From: a virus
IMG/VR virus record: IMGVR_UViG_3300019124_000038
Coordinates: 1-64,000 of that record
Length of the DNA stretch: 64,000 nucleotides
Reading direction: 5' to 3' (one strand)
Shown: piece after piece, positions 19,439 through 28,364 of the stretch
How the letters are laid out: each line of letters begins with the position of its first letter
Numbering within the stretch: position 1 is the first letter of the stretch
The notes under the pieces: model-generated
What the model was told of the DNA's origin: nothing
The model's input: only the letters and a program-made list of their open reading frames with translations
Database searches by the model: none
Made by a program: the position numbers and the translations under genes

Positions 19439-21049
19439 GTGAAAGACCTCTTGGAAATGGGCTACACAAGGGTCGATGTACCACTCGCCGTAGGCTCCTA
19501 CGAGGTAAATGACGAAGCGGCGAAGGCTATTGCGTTCAATGACAATACTATTGAACTCGACCCTGACCTTCAATATATCCGCTTCATCATGTGCCACGAA
19601 GGGGTGAACGCAAATGGTGACTACTTCACCAAGGAAGTTCTGAAACGCGCTCAGTTTACCCCTCGCTTGAAGCCTGTCAATTGGGAGCACGGTCAGCCAA
19701 TGATCGGAACCATGATTGATAGCCGCTACGCAGAAGATGCGAACGGACGCGGGTACATTGAAGCAATCGGCGTAGTTTGGAAGTTTATTTACCCAGAGCT
19801 TGCCGACGCGATCAAACAAAAATCCGCTTCTGGCGAATTGAAGCTGTCAATGGAGTGCTACTACAAAGATGCCAACTATAAGGTCGGCGATCAAATTTAT
19901 GACCAAGAAACCGCTGAGAAAATGGGAATTGTTCCATATGTCGGACGCGAGTATCTTGGCAAGAAAGTAGAGCGAATCTTCACTGATGTTCTTTTCGGCG
20001 GCGTGGGTATTGTTGCCAACCCTGCGGATAAGGAAGCTGTATTCTTGGCTGTTGCAAAAGACCTAGATAACCAAGAATCCACATCTGCTTCCGACTTCAT
20101 CCGTCCCGTAACCGATTTTCGACAGCGAACTCTTGATCGAGAAACGACCCATGCAGTTGTTGTTGCGAAGTATATTAAAGCTCTTGATACGGCCAAGAGT
20201 CAAATCGTCGCAAGATTCAACGACGAGTCCTTGAAGACAAAAGACCAACACATCTCTGAGGTTCGTTCGATTATTGAAGGTATGCTAAGTGAAATCAATA
20301 AGATCAGCACCGCTTACCATAAAGGGGTAGCTGGCGAAGAATCTCATGAAATGGAGGAAGATGACAATATGGCACGAAAGAAAATTGCTACTGAAATCGA
20401 ACAAGTGGAAACCGAAGTTCTTGAAACGGAAACTACTGAAACAGTTGAGGAAGTCGTAGAATCATCCGAGGAAGTTACTACGGAGGAAGTTACTACAGAA
20501 GTCGAGACTATTAAGGCAGAAGAAGTTGTTGAAACCGAGGAATCTGTTGAAGAAATCGAAACTGAGGAAGTTTCGGAAGCAAACGAAGCTCAAGCGGCAC
20601 TTGAAGCGCGTGTAGCCGAACTTGAGTCAGAGCTAGAGAATGAAATGAGAGAGCATGATGCACTAAAGGGAGCATATGCCGCACTCAAGCGCGAGTTCGA
20701 TCAGGCTAAGGCTCAACAAGTGATTGCTTCTCGAATCTCTGAACTCAGCGAAGTTGGCATCAAGTTCGTAGGTCAGCGCCTTGCAAAAGAAGAAGCGAAG
20801 ATCGCCAATATGGACGACTCAACATTCGCTGACTACAAGGAACTGCTCATGGAAGTTGCTGGCGTAACTGTCACAGCATCAAGTGAGGTAGTTGAAGAAG
20901 TTGAGACAGTGAATGCTTCCGAAGATGAAGAAATCGAGGAAGAAGTTACAGTTGAGGGTGTTGAATCTGCTACAGCGGGTCTCAACATTGAGGTAGATGT
21001 AACACCGAATGTGCGTAAGCCATTCGCGCATCTGCGTCGCTCCAACTAG
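19439..21049 (+). CDS. Prohead protease with scaffold C-terminus
   Basis: Residues 1 to about 210 resemble phage prohead proteases: CHEGVNANGDYFTKE, PVNWEHGQPMIGT and SGELKLSMECYY hold possible catalytic His and Ser. The rest is scaffold-like: a very Glu/Val/Thr-rich acidic stretch, then a coiled coil (EARVAELESELENE). Such a protease-scaffold polyprotein assembles the prohead and is then degraded. The start is GTG 19439 after AAGGTGGTG. An internal ATG may start a separate scaffold (see 20369). Confidence 0.82.
   Translation: MKDLLEMGYTRVDVPLAVGSYEVNDEAAKAIAFNDNTIELDPDLQYIRFIMCHEGVNANGDYFTKEVLKRAQFTPRLKPVNWEHGQPMIGTMIDSRYAEDANGRGYIEAIGVVWKFIYPELADAIKQKSASGELKLSMECYYKDANYKVGDQIYDQETAEKMGIVPYVGREYLGKKVERIFTDVLFGGVGIVANPADKEAVFLAVAKDLDNQESTSASDFIRPVTDFRQRTLDRETTHAVVVAKYIKALDTAKSQIVARFNDESLKTKDQHISEVRSIIEGMLSEINKISTAYHKGVAGEESHEMEEDDNMARKKIATEIEQVETEVLETETTETVEEVVESSEEVTTEEVTTEVETIKAEEVVETEESVEEIETEEVSEANEAQAALEARVAELESELENEMREHDALKGAYAALKREFDQAKAQQVIASRISELSEVGIKFVGQRLAKEEAKIANMDDSTFADYKELLMEVAGVTVTASSEVVEEVETVNASEDEEIEEEVTVEGVESATAGLNIEVDVTPNVRKPFAHLRRSN
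20369..21049 (+). CDS. Possible nested scaffold protein, internal start
   Basis: Within the protease gene and in the same frame, GGAGG precedes ATG 20369 by 11 nt (protein MARKKIATEIEQVE). Translation from here would yield a 226-residue scaffold without the protease, as in lambda C/Nu3. The strength of the site supports it, but it could be chance in a Glu-rich frame. Confidence 0.5.
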   Translation: MARKKIATEIEQVETEVLETETTETVEEVVESSEEVTTEEVTTEVETIKAEEVVETEESVEEIETEEVSEANEAQAALEARVAELESELENEMREHDALKGAYAALKREFDQAKAQQVIASRISELSEVGIKFVGQRLAKEEAKIANMDDSTFADYKELLMEVAGVTVTASSEVVEEVETVNASEDEEIEEEVTVEGVESATAGLNIEVDVTPNVRKPFAHLRRSN

Positions 21050-21089
21050 GTAGCTTGACAACCATCATATACGAGGAGGAAATAACCCG

Positions 21090-21521
21090 ATGTTGAAGGC
21101 ACACTTCTACAATGGCATTAACCCGTACTTCAAAACAGACGAGCTTCTGGTACAGGGTCAACTTGTCACCTACGACACGGCTAAAGAAGGCTTCATTAAA
21201 GCGGCGGAAGCTGGCGATCTTGTCGCTGGTGTAGTTGCACAAGATGTTGTCGAATTCCGTGATGACAGCTTCAAACTTACCTCTGTAACCCACAAGGCTT
21301 ACAAGAGCATCGACCATGTAGGTTTCTACTACGATGGCGGTATCTTTTCTACTGACCAGTATACGGGTACTGTCACAGTCGGCGCACTTCTGTACGCTGG
21401 TGCAAATGGTCAGATGACAACTACTGTTCCCGCAACTGGCGACACAACTCCTGTTGCTCGTGCAGAGAAAGCGGCTAACAAAGCAAACAACGATGTATTG
21501 AAGTACACACTTCTCATCTAA
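21090..21521 (+). CDS. Head decoration or fiber-like protein
   Basis: The 143-residue protein lies directly upstream of the major capsid gene. It is rich in Gly, Val, Ala and Thr with beta-strand-like alternation (VTVGALLYAGANGQMTTTVP). Small proteins between scaffold and capsid genes are often decoration (D-like) proteins that lock the expanded shell. GAGGAGG lies before the ATG. Assignment is by position and composition only. Confidence 0.65.
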   Translation: MLKAHFYNGINPYFKTDELLVQGQLVTYDTAKEGFIKAAEAGDLVAGVVAQDVVEFRDDSFKLTSVTHKAYKSIDHVGFYYDGGIFSTDQYTGTVTVGALLYAGANGQMTTTVPATGDTTPVARAEKAANKANNDVLKYTLLI

Positions 21522-21557
21522 TCACCACACCACACAAAACTGGAGGTAATTTGACCG

Positions 21558-22451
21558 ATGGATAAATTCAAAGTCGCATTGGCTTCGAATCTTCAAGGCG
21601 AAGACATCAAAACCTTCGTAGAAGATTTCAAGGCTACGGCAGACAACGAGGAGTACCGCAAGCAGTTTGCGGCATCTCTGAGCGTTCCTCTGTACGAAGC
21701 AATCAAGCCACAAACATCTGTCCGTGACATTTTCTATGTAGATCATCTTCCTGCGGGCTCGGTTCCTGAGTACCCAATTGCTCTGAACGGCATTGAGCAA
21801 GCTATCGTAATGCCACGTATCGGTGCGATTCCTACGAACATGTTCGTCGGCGACAGCATCACCATTCCTACATTCGAAGTTGCAAACTCTGTCGAGTGGA
21901 AACTTTCGTTCGTTCGTGATGGTCGCTACGCAGTTGTCGAACATGCTCTCGATAGCCTTGCAGAGTCCTTCGTAGAAATGGAAGAAAAAGCTGGTTGGGA
22001 TACCATTCGTGGTGCGATCTACGCTGGCAACACCCTGATTTCTACCGAAACTACACTCAGCAAAAAGCTGTTCAACGATCTCATCACTGAGATGAAGGCT
22101 CGTAAGAAAACTCCAGAAGTCATCTATGTCTCACCACGCCGCGCTAAAGACATTCGCGAGTGGGCGGGCAACGAGATCGACCCTGTAACTCAGCGCGAAA
22201 TCTTCGTGAAGGGCGGCATGGGAAGCATCTGGGGCGTTCGAATTGTCGAACTGGAACACCTGTCTGACAACGAGCTTTTCTGCTTCGATACTAAAAACTT
22301 TGGTATCATGCCAATCCGCACAACCCTCACCACTTACGACAAGCCAGATAGCATTAACTATCTGCGTAACGGCGTACTGGCATGGGAAGAAATCGGCTTC
22401 GCGGTCATCGAGAAAGATCGCATGATGTACTTCGGCGGTATGACTGCCTAA
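21558..22451 (+). CDS. Major capsid protein
   Basis: A 297-residue protein after protease/scaffold and decoration genes, with a helical N-terminal arm and then an HK97-type pattern: QTSVRDIFYVDHLPAGSVPEYPI, a spine-helix region (DSLAESFVEMEEKAGWDTIRGAI) and a late beta region (SIWGVRIVELEHL). Assignment rests on position, size and this layout; capsid proteins diverge quickly. A strong stem-loop follows the stop, which would help set a high mRNA level. Confidence 0.85.
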   Translation: MDKFKVALASNLQGEDIKTFVEDFKATADNEEYRKQFAASLSVPLYEAIKPQTSVRDIFYVDHLPAGSVPEYPIALNGIEQAIVMPRIGAIPTNMFVGDSITIPTFEVANSVEWKLSFVRDGRYAVVEHALDSLAESFVEMEEKAGWDTIRGAIYAGNTLISTETTLSKKLFNDLITEMKARKKTPEVIYVSPRRAKDIREWAGNEIDPVTQREIFVKGGMGSIWGVRIVELEHLSDNELFCFDTKNFGIMPIRTTLTTYDKPDSINYLRNGVLAWEEIGFAVIEKDRMMYFGGMTA

Positions 22452-22473
22452 GTCAAAATGATCTGAAAGGTAC

Positions 22474-22507
22474 GCCCTACTCTCTACAGTACCGTAGGGA
22501 GTGGGGC
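22474..22507 (+). terminator. Stem-loop after capsid gene
   Basis: GCCC-ACTC-CTAC pairs with GTAG-GAGT-GGGC with small bulges. The U-tract is poor, so it may act as an attenuator or mRNA stabiliser. Confidence 0.6.
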
Positions 22508-22561
22508 TTATCTCTTGTTACGGTCTAATATAATACCCAAATGGGGAAGGAGAAAGAGCAC

Positions 22562-23152
22562 ATGGCTACTAACTATAATGAGCTTTTCAAGGTACGGAAT
22601 GTTGCTGGAGGTATCGTAGTAATTGGTGCTTTCAAGCTGGATGACGGGAATGAACGTCTTGTCAACCCTGCGAAATTCTCAACGGGAGCAATCGACACCA
22701 TTAAGGCGTATGTAGATCGCGGCTACCTCGAAGCATCCAATGACGTTGCCGATCTCATTAAACTGGAGGAATACGCTGATATCGTTGCGGCTGTCGATGT
22801 GAAATCTGCAAACGGCAAAGACTTTACCGTGTTTGGCGGTCATGCTGAAAAAGAGCAGTACAAGCCGAAGCGCACAGGCGTTATCCAAGTTAGCGCACTG
22901 GAAACAGGCAAGGCTCTCGAAGTCAAGTCAATTGACACGGTGCAAAAGGCGACTGGTGTAACCGAGGAAGTCTTCGATATTGAAGAAGCAAAAGAACTTC
23001 TCGGTCTTCACTGGAAGACACTCGAAAAGCGCGTAGCAGAACTTACGAATGTAACTAACATCGAATACATTCTGACCGTTGCGAAAAATGCAGAACTCGG
23101 CGAAAAGAAGGTTGAGATTCTTGAAGCTCGACTGGCTGAACTGAAAGCATAA
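22562..23152 (+). CDS. Hypothetical head protein, 196 aa
   Basis: The protein MATNYNELFKVRNVAGG lies between capsid and head-tail connector genes. The first half is beta-rich. The last 60 residues are helical and charged (EEAKELLGLHWKTLEKRVAEL), which may form a coiled coil. AAGGAG lies 9 nt before ATG 22562, so the seven codons before it are probably not used. A terminator follows. It may bind the capsid or plug the connector; no family recognised. Confidence 0.75.
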   Translation: MATNYNELFKVRNVAGGIVVIGAFKLDDGNERLVNPAKFSTGAIDTIKAYVDRGYLEASNDVADLIKLEEYADIVAAVDVKSANGKDFTVFGGHAEKEQYKPKRTGVIQVSALETGKALEVKSIDTVQKATGVTEEVFDIEEAKELLGLHWKTLEKRVAELTNVTNIEYILTVAKNAELGEKKVEILEARLAELKA

Positions 23153-23174
23153 CAGTCGAAGAAATGACTCTAAC

Positions 23175-23210
23175 AGTGGGTGTCCTGCTTTGTGGGATAC
23201 CCACTTTTTA
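23175..23210 (+). terminator. Rho-independent terminator
   Basis: AGTGGGT-TCC, loop, GG-ATACCCACT followed by TTTTTA, between the 196-aa head gene and the first connector gene. Confidence 0.9.
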
Positions 23211-23227
23211 AAAGGAGGAAGCGGCAC

Positions 23228-23641
23228 ATGGCGGCAATCGAAAACTGCATTCAGGTTCTTCGTAGGCGCATTGGCGATACAGAGGAACCATATACCTTCT
23301 CCGATGAGCTTCTGACTGGCTATATTGATGATGCCGTAGCTCAGGTTGAGCTTGAATGGAATCGTGGCATTACATGTTCGTTCGGTGTGTTTAATGTCGA
23401 GATCACGCCACAGGATGTTGTTCTTTTCACTACAATGGCGCACTACCTTGTGAAGCTCCGCACCAAAGATAAGGCTGACAGAGACAACTTCCTGATGAAG
23501 AAAGGTCGCCTGACTCTTGACAACACAAACCAAGCTGGAGATCATATGCAGACTCTTGAAATTCTCATGAAGGAGTATAAGCGCGTACTGTTCCAAGCGC
23601 GTAATGGTAGCGGGTCAATTAAAGGCGTAAGGGTGGAGTAA
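23228..23641 (+). CDS. Head-tail connector protein (gp6-like)
   Basis: A 137-residue helical protein beginning MAAIENCIQVLRRRIGDTEE, with DELLTGYIDDAVAQVELEW. The pattern of short helices ending in a beta hairpin and its place after the capsid genes fit head-tail adaptor proteins of the HK97 gp6/SPP1 gp15 type. AAAAGGAGG precedes the ATG. It would sit under the portal ring. Confidence 0.72.
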   Translation: MAAIENCIQVLRRRIGDTEEPYTFSDELLTGYIDDAVAQVELEWNRGITCSFGVFNVEITPQDVVLFTTMAHYLVKLRTKDKADRDNFLMKKGRLTLDNTNQAGDHMQTLEILMKEYKRVLFQARNGSGSIKGVRVE

Positions 23642-23647
23642 TAGATT

Positions 23648-24142
23648 ATGAACATTCCAAACGCGAACCTTCGCAACATGCTGAACGCCATTAGTCAGGG
23701 CAACCACGTTCTGAATGAAACAGTGCGCCTTTTCAGAAATAGTGAGGAGAAGTGTCCTGACTGTAAATTTGACCCGATTCGTAAGGAATCAACAAACCCT
23801 TACTGCGATACTTGTGGCGGCACTGGTCTCATTGTGACTGAAAACTTTTATGAGATCACGGCATCTGTCGAGTCTTTGTCGGACTACACAAATGAATTCG
23901 AGAATGTAGGGAAGCTCACCCAAGGTGAAATATTTGTCACATTGGACAACAAAGAAATCACAGAAATACTCAATGTGACTCCGGTATATGATCTAGACGA
24001 CTTCAAGGAGTTGAAGGCATTCGTTAACTCGTTTAACTATCTGACATGGCGCGGAGCTAGATATGATCTTGCCAGCTTTGAAGATGGAAGACTCCAAGGA
24101 ATCCTCTATGAGATCACCATGAGAATGAAATTAAATGAGTAG
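23648..24142 (+). CDS. Head closure protein with zinc ribbon
   Basis: The 164-residue protein carries CPDCKFDPI and, 15 residues later, CDTCGGTG, a four-cysteine zinc ribbon at about residues 37-58. The rest is beta-rich (GEIFVTLDNKEITEILNV). Its position second after the connector fits head closure proteins (SPP1 gp16-like), some of which in Gram-positive phages keep such a zinc site. It starts 6 bp after the preceding gene. Confidence 0.72.
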   Translation: MNIPNANLRNMLNAISQGNHVLNETVRLFRNSEEKCPDCKFDPIRKESTNPYCDTCGGTGLIVTENFYEITASVESLSDYTNEFENVGKLTQGEIFVTLDNKEITEILNVTPVYDLDDFKELKAFVNSFNYLTWRGARYDLASFEDGRLQGILYEITMRMKLNE

Positions 24143-24150
24143 GTGGAGAT

Positions 24151-24897
24151 ATGACTGCATCATCAAACATGAACGATCTCGAAAAGCATCTGCAACGGTT
24201 GGCTGATGAGGTATTCGCGAACCGTGCTGTCATGGAGAAGTTCGCGATTGAAGTCACAGATGTCATGCAGGAAAATGTTTTGAAGTCTATGGGTAATGGT
24301 CGAAATGATTGGACTCAATCTGGCGATCTGAAATGGGCTATCGAGCGAGACGCTGGCGGCTTTAAGTTTAATAAGCGAACTATTCAAATTGGGTTCGGTC
24401 AGCTAGATCATATGAACCAGACAAAGCGGGCGGCGCAACGCGCCAGTTTTCTTCTTCAACTGAAGACGAAGAAAGAGGGTGCAAAACGCGCTACCCGTAA
24501 GGGCGTATGGGTCAATCTGAGATTCAAGCCCGAAAAAGAACTTCCAACTTGGTTAATTGCTGAGTTTGGTCGGAGTGGTAGTGCTACGAAGGCTGGAGGG
24601 AAAATTCCCAAAGACTTTATGGTGAACTACACTCCGCGCCCTGAGAAGAATATTCTTATTGGCCCTTCTGGTAAAACAGTGGGGCTTCGAAAGCAAATCT
24701 TCTTCATGGCTACGCGTAAACGAGCATTGGAGATGGTTCCGCGAACAAGACTCCGCACTCATCGTGGGATTGAGGAGGGTCGCATTTTCCGTAGAGGTCT
24801 TTCCACTTCTAAGAATAGAATTTTTGAGGTTATGGGGAATGCAATTCATGCTTCACTACGAGACTTTGCAATGAGAAATGGAGGTAAAGTGCAATGA
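24151..24897 (+). CDS. Neck/minor tail protein (gp10-like)
   Basis: The 248-residue protein is basic and helical at its start (NDLEKHLQRLADEVFANRAVMEKF), with a WTQSGDLKWAI segment. Its location between head closure and tail terminator fits the HK97 gp10-like family. The end is basic (RKRALEMVPRTRLRTHRG). It overlaps the next gene by 4 bp (ATGA), which implies coupled translation. Confidence 0.7.
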   Translation: MTASSNMNDLEKHLQRLADEVFANRAVMEKFAIEVTDVMQENVLKSMGNGRNDWTQSGDLKWAIERDAGGFKFNKRTIQIGFGQLDHMNQTKRAAQRASFLLQLKTKKEGAKRATRKGVWVNLRFKPEKELPTWLIAEFGRSGSATKAGGKIPKDFMVNYTPRPEKNILIGPSGKTVGLRKQIFFMATRKRALEMVPRTRLRTHRGIEEGRIFRRGLSTSKNRIFEVMGNAIHASLRDFAMRNGGKVQ

Positions 24898-25574
24898 GAC
24901 TAACACGGCTTGTCGAGCTATCCTTGTTTCATAGGGTACAGGATGTTCTTGCCGTCAAGAAGACGGGAGAGGTGGCGAAGAGTGCAGACTTTTTAACATA
25001 CAAGCTCAAATATAGAAATGTACAGCCACAATATCCCGTAGTGGTCTATGTGAACGGAGTTCCGATTGCCGACTATAAGTTGGACTATAACAATGGCATT
25101 CTTTCTTTTACGACAGCGAGATTGCCAGAGGATGTAGTTAAGGTTGACTACTACTACTGCCCAGTTATGGTTTATGACGAAGGTAAGAATCCTCTCGATG
25201 AAGACTTTTCTTATCCAGCGGTCGCGGTATACGAGGATGACAGAGAAGATCGTCCGTATGAACTTGGCAATTCACGCAAAGAGATTCGATCGACATGGGT
25301 ATTAGAAGTTTGGACAAGCCGTGGTGGAGAGCGTAATGACATTGTGGATGTACTTATGGAAATGTTCGATAGTCCTCTTGGTGTTATCGACTACAATGTC
25401 GCGTTCCCAATCCTAGAAGACGGAACACCTGACCCTACATTCGACAGAGATGCACAGTTAGTTGGCTATGCCATCTGCGATAGCATCAATTGTCACAAAG
25501 CTGGAAGTTTAGATATAGGAGATAAGCCAGCATATCTGGCTCAAATTTTTGTTGAACTTCTGGTGAACAGGTAA
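24894..25574 (+). CDS. Tail completion/terminator protein
   Basis: A 226-residue protein just before the tail tube gene, the usual place of the tail terminator that caps the tube. A beta-rich N-terminal insert (VVYVNGVPIADYKLDYNNGILSF) is followed by a C-terminal domain with RSTWVLEVWTSRGGERND, in the mould of tail terminators. Its first codons overlap the preceding gene's stop. Confidence 0.68.
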   Translation: MRLTRLVELSLFHRVQDVLAVKKTGEVAKSADFLTYKLKYRNVQPQYPVVVYVNGVPIADYKLDYNNGILSFTTARLPEDVVKVDYYYCPVMVYDEGKNPLDEDFSYPAVAVYEDDREDRPYELGNSRKEIRSTWVLEVWTSRGGERNDIVDVLMEMFDSPLGVIDYNVAFPILEDGTPDPTFDRDAQLVGYAICDSINCHKAGSLDIGDKPAYLAQIFVELLVNR

Positions 25575-25611
25575 TGTTCCTATACACTAATTACGAAGGA
25601 GAGATTCTTTG

Positions 25612-27138
25612 ATGGCTAAGGCTACTCGCGTTCGCTACAACGGTATCGCACCGTTTATCGACGATACCCAAGCTAACCGTATCCAAGCTCTCGGTTCGTC
25701 TTCTCGTCTTACGACAGAAGATATTCGCGAACTTGGTACACTCAACATCGTTGAGATCGTAGATGATGTGCCACAAGTCGATATTTCTATCGACCAAAAC
25801 GAAAACGGCACAAACGATCTGCTCGGTCTCTTCGCGAACAAGGGCTATGGTTGTAACGTAGTCGCTGTTCCAACAGCTACAGAAATCGGCTCTGGCTCTA
25901 TCCGAGTTCGCGCTGGTTCTTACTACGCTGGCGGCGGCGAAGGCGTTCGTGTCCTGTTCGAAGGTGCAGTCCTTACCGTTTCTGGAACAGGCGACCAAGA
26001 GGTATTCCTGAATCCAGAAGTAACGGGCGGAGCTGTTGCAAAAGTGGGTGTTGCTTCTACTACCCCTGCTGGAGCAATTAAGATCGCTACTATCGCTGGC
26101 TCGGCTGTTGAAGCAGGTGTCATCACCCAAGCAGATATCACCGACACTCGACCATTCAAGACGGTTACTCCTCTTGATTTCGAGCTTGCGAAGGCTGATA
26201 TCTTTGTGCCAGTTAAACAATCTGGTAGCGGCGACAACATCAAGCGCACGATGTACATGGAACGCGCTTATGTCAATAACATTGATTTTAACTTTCAGAC
26301 AAACGGTAGTGCTACCGCAAACTTCCGTATGGAAACTGATAACAAGCGCTGGTTCCTCAACACAAAGGCACAGATCATCGTTGATAACTACAAGGCATCT
26401 GGTGCTACTGTCGTCTTAACACAAACTCCCGCTCAACTTGACAACGGCAACTACCTTCTCAAGCTGGTAGCTGGCGGCAAAGAGCTGAAAGAGGGAACAG
26501 ACTTCACGGTCAATGCTGGTACTAAGACTGTCACTTTCACGCCAGCACTTTCGGCAAATACTCTGGTTAAGGTTCGCTATTGCTCTGCTACTGGCGGCGC
26601 GTTCTTCGCTCCAGTACCAGCGATTGAGAATCCGCACCCAGAGCTTGCAGGTGGTCTGCGCGAAGGTCAAATCGAGCTGTATCTGAGTGATAATCTCAAT
26701 GAGCGCGTCGCCCGTGTACAATCCGCTCGAATCTCTCTGCCGCTGACCCGTGAACAACTGAAAGAACTCGGCTCCCTGCTTCCATACGACCGTCCAATGC
26801 AATTGCCTGTAACGCTGTCGGTATCGCTGGAACTCCGCGACTCTGACCTCGAACTCATGGCTCGACTGGCTGGTATGGATGTAGACACAGCAGATGAAAT
26901 TGCGATCACTGACCTTGTGAAGAACATGGGTCTGACAATCAAGCTGTATCGTGAAAACGATATCCAACGCGCAAAACTTCCTGCTGGACACCCTGATAAG
27001 TATGCGATTAAGACCTTCACAGTCACCAATCTCATTCCGCAAGGTGAGAACTGGGATGTCCGTGTCGATTCTGACGCTACTCAGACTTTCGAGTTCAATG
27101 CACACAACATCACCATCTCTGACGAGGTTACGCTGTAA
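25612..27138 (+). CDS. Major tail tube protein with insertion domain
   Basis: The 508-residue protein lies between the tail terminator and tail chaperones, where the tube protein belongs. Its C-terminal part (LYLSDNLNERVARVQSARISLPLTREQ onward) and N-terminal part look like tube fold. About residues 85-190 and 265-330 look like beta-sandwich insertions (LVAGGKELKEGTDFTVNAG is Ig-like). Surface Ig-like domains on tail tubes are common. The start is ATG 25612 after AAGGAGAG; a TTG lies one codon earlier. No tail sheath gene follows, so the tail is non-contractile. Confidence 0.8.
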   Translation: MAKATRVRYNGIAPFIDDTQANRIQALGSSSRLTTEDIRELGTLNIVEIVDDVPQVDISIDQNENGTNDLLGLFANKGYGCNVVAVPTATEIGSGSIRVRAGSYYAGGGEGVRVLFEGAVLTVSGTGDQEVFLNPEVTGGAVAKVGVASTTPAGAIKIATIAGSAVEAGVITQADITDTRPFKTVTPLDFELAKADIFVPVKQSGSGDNIKRTMYMERAYVNNIDFNFQTNGSATANFRMETDNKRWFLNTKAQIIVDNYKASGATVVLTQTPAQLDNGNYLLKLVAGGKELKEGTDFTVNAGTKTVTFTPALSANTLVKVRYCSATGGAFFAPVPAIENPHPELAGGLREGQIELYLSDNLNERVARVQSARISLPLTREQLKELGSLLPYDRPMQLPVTLSVSLELRDSDLELMARLAGMDVDTADEIAITDLVKNMGLTIKLYRENDIQRAKLPAGHPDKYAIKTFTVTNLIPQGENWDVRVDSDATQTFEFNAHNITISDEVTL

Positions 27139-27192
27139 AGCGTAACCCGTCTCTCTAACTTAATAGTGCGAAGGGAATAGGAGGGAAGGAAC

Positions 27193-27432
27193 ATGGCAAG
27201 TGGTGCTGATAAAGCGAAGCTGGAGCTTCTGGCTACTGATAGCATCAAAAAGGTATACAAGGACTCACTTTCAATTTTGGAGATGCTCGGTTTACCATCC
27301 GAACAATTCCAACGAGCGCGAAAGATGATTCTCAGGTCGGGTAACGATGAAATTCGCAAAGTCTTGGAAGAACTCGAAAAGTACGAGGTGACATATCACC
27401 CTCGATACAATGAAACCATCGAGTTTGAATAA
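27193..27432 (+). CDS. Small helical tail-region protein, 79 aa
   Basis: The protein MASGADKAKLELLATDSIKK is almost all helical and charged. It lies between the tube gene and the tail chaperone and is closed by a terminator. AGGAGGGAAGGA precedes the ATG. It may be an assembly factor. Family not recognised. Confidence 0.75.
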   Translation: MASGADKAKLELLATDSIKKVYKDSLSILEMLGLPSEQFQRARKMILRSGNDEIRKVLEELEKYEVTYHPRYNETIEFE

Positions 27433-27448
27433 GACTTACCCGATATTG

Positions 27449-27474
27449 GGAGTCGTCAGTGACGGCTCCTTTTG
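27449..27474 (+). terminator. Rho-independent terminator
   Basis: GGAGTCGTC-AGT-GACGGCTCC followed by TTTTG, with one G-U style mismatch in the stem. Confidence 0.85.
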
Positions 27475-27511
27475 TATTATTAAAACATTCACACAAAGGT
27501 AGGGATTGAAG

Positions 27512-28186
27512 ATGGCTCGTAAAACAACTAATGCAAAGGCTACGGAAATGCCAGAAAAAGAACAGCGCGATCTGATGACCGAGATCAAAACTGGTCGGCG
27601 CGTATTTGACACGTCGCGGGGTCTGGTGCAAATCCGATTCCCGAAGGTCGAGGAAAACCGTCTTGCCGATTGGGAGTATACTCGGGTACTGACTCAGGCG
27701 ATTAAAGACGGCATTATGACCAATAAACAAATGCGACAGTTCATTGAGGAAAACGAACTCTGGACTGATGCTGATGAAAAAGAGATCGAAGCACTCAACG
27801 CAGAGATTGACAAGCAAATTGTAGTCCTTTCAAAAATGGGAGAGAACACGAAAAACGCCGACAAGGTTGAAGCGAAGATCAACGAGCTTCGTCAGCAAGT
27901 CTTCCAAAAGCAACAAGAGCGCCAAAAATTTTTCAACAACACAGCGGAAGCAAAGGCAGATGAATCAAAAATGTCCTTCTTGCTCTACAAGTGTTCGGAA
28001 GATGCTGAGACAAACAAGCCATTGTGGGAATCTTACGATGCTTTCAAGAACGAGGAAGACCAAGAGCTTGTGAATACCATCGTGTTCCAGTTCCTCACAT
28101 TCATCAACGGCTTGCCAGCGGACTTCCTTTCGTACCCTTCCGCTAGTAAGGGAGAAACAGAAGAGGACGAAGCTATCGAGGAGTAA
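27512..28186 (+). CDS. Tail assembly chaperone, first part (G-like)
   Basis: The 224-residue protein lies two genes before the tape measure, as expected for lambda gpG-like chaperones that coat the tape measure. It is highly charged, with a central coiled coil (DKQIVVLSKMGENTKNADKVEAKINELRQQ) and an acidic end EEDEAIEE. ATG 27512 follows AAAGGTAGGG. No classic slippery heptamer is obvious near the stop. The partner frame (28365-28742) is separated by an unusual structured stretch. Confidence 0.8.
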   Translation: MARKTTNAKATEMPEKEQRDLMTEIKTGRRVFDTSRGLVQIRFPKVEENRLADWEYTRVLTQAIKDGIMTNKQMRQFIEENELWTDADEKEIEALNAEIDKQIVVLSKMGENTKNADKVEAKINELRQQVFQKQQERQKFFNNTAEAKADESKMSFLLYKCSEDAETNKPLWESYDAFKNEEDQELVNTIVFQFLTFINGLPADFLSYPSASKGETEEDEAIEE

Positions 28187-28196
28187 TCCAGTTCCA

Positions 28197-28294
28197 AGTT
28201 CGAGCTAGGTGAAACCGCTAGTGGGAATCCTTACAGTCAAATTTTCGACTGTAGCTCCCGTGCTTCCACCGTGCCCACAGCATTCATTGATGCT
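28197..28294 (+). ncRNA. Structured RNA element between tail chaperone frames
   Basis: Three nested perfect stems: GTTCGAGC/GCTCGAAC at the ends, GTGGG/CCCAC, and TACAGTC-AAATTTTC-GACTGTA. It begins 11 nt after the stop of the first chaperone frame. It may control expression of the second frame, for example by recoding or ribosome hopping, or be an inserted element. Confidence 0.5.
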
Positions 28295-28364
28295 CGAACG
28301 GACGGCTAGATGAAAGACGATAGCTGATGACTCAACTGCCCGAACTGCGGATGGGGTTCTTAGA

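Noticed and set aside
25612-27138. Tail sheath identity for the 508-aa protein
   Set aside because: No separate tube gene or baseplate wedge set follows, and the protein has tube-like ends with Ig-like insertions.
28187-28364. Group I intron in the tail chaperone region
   Set aside because: The stretch is short for a group I intron and I could not find the P7/S core sequences.
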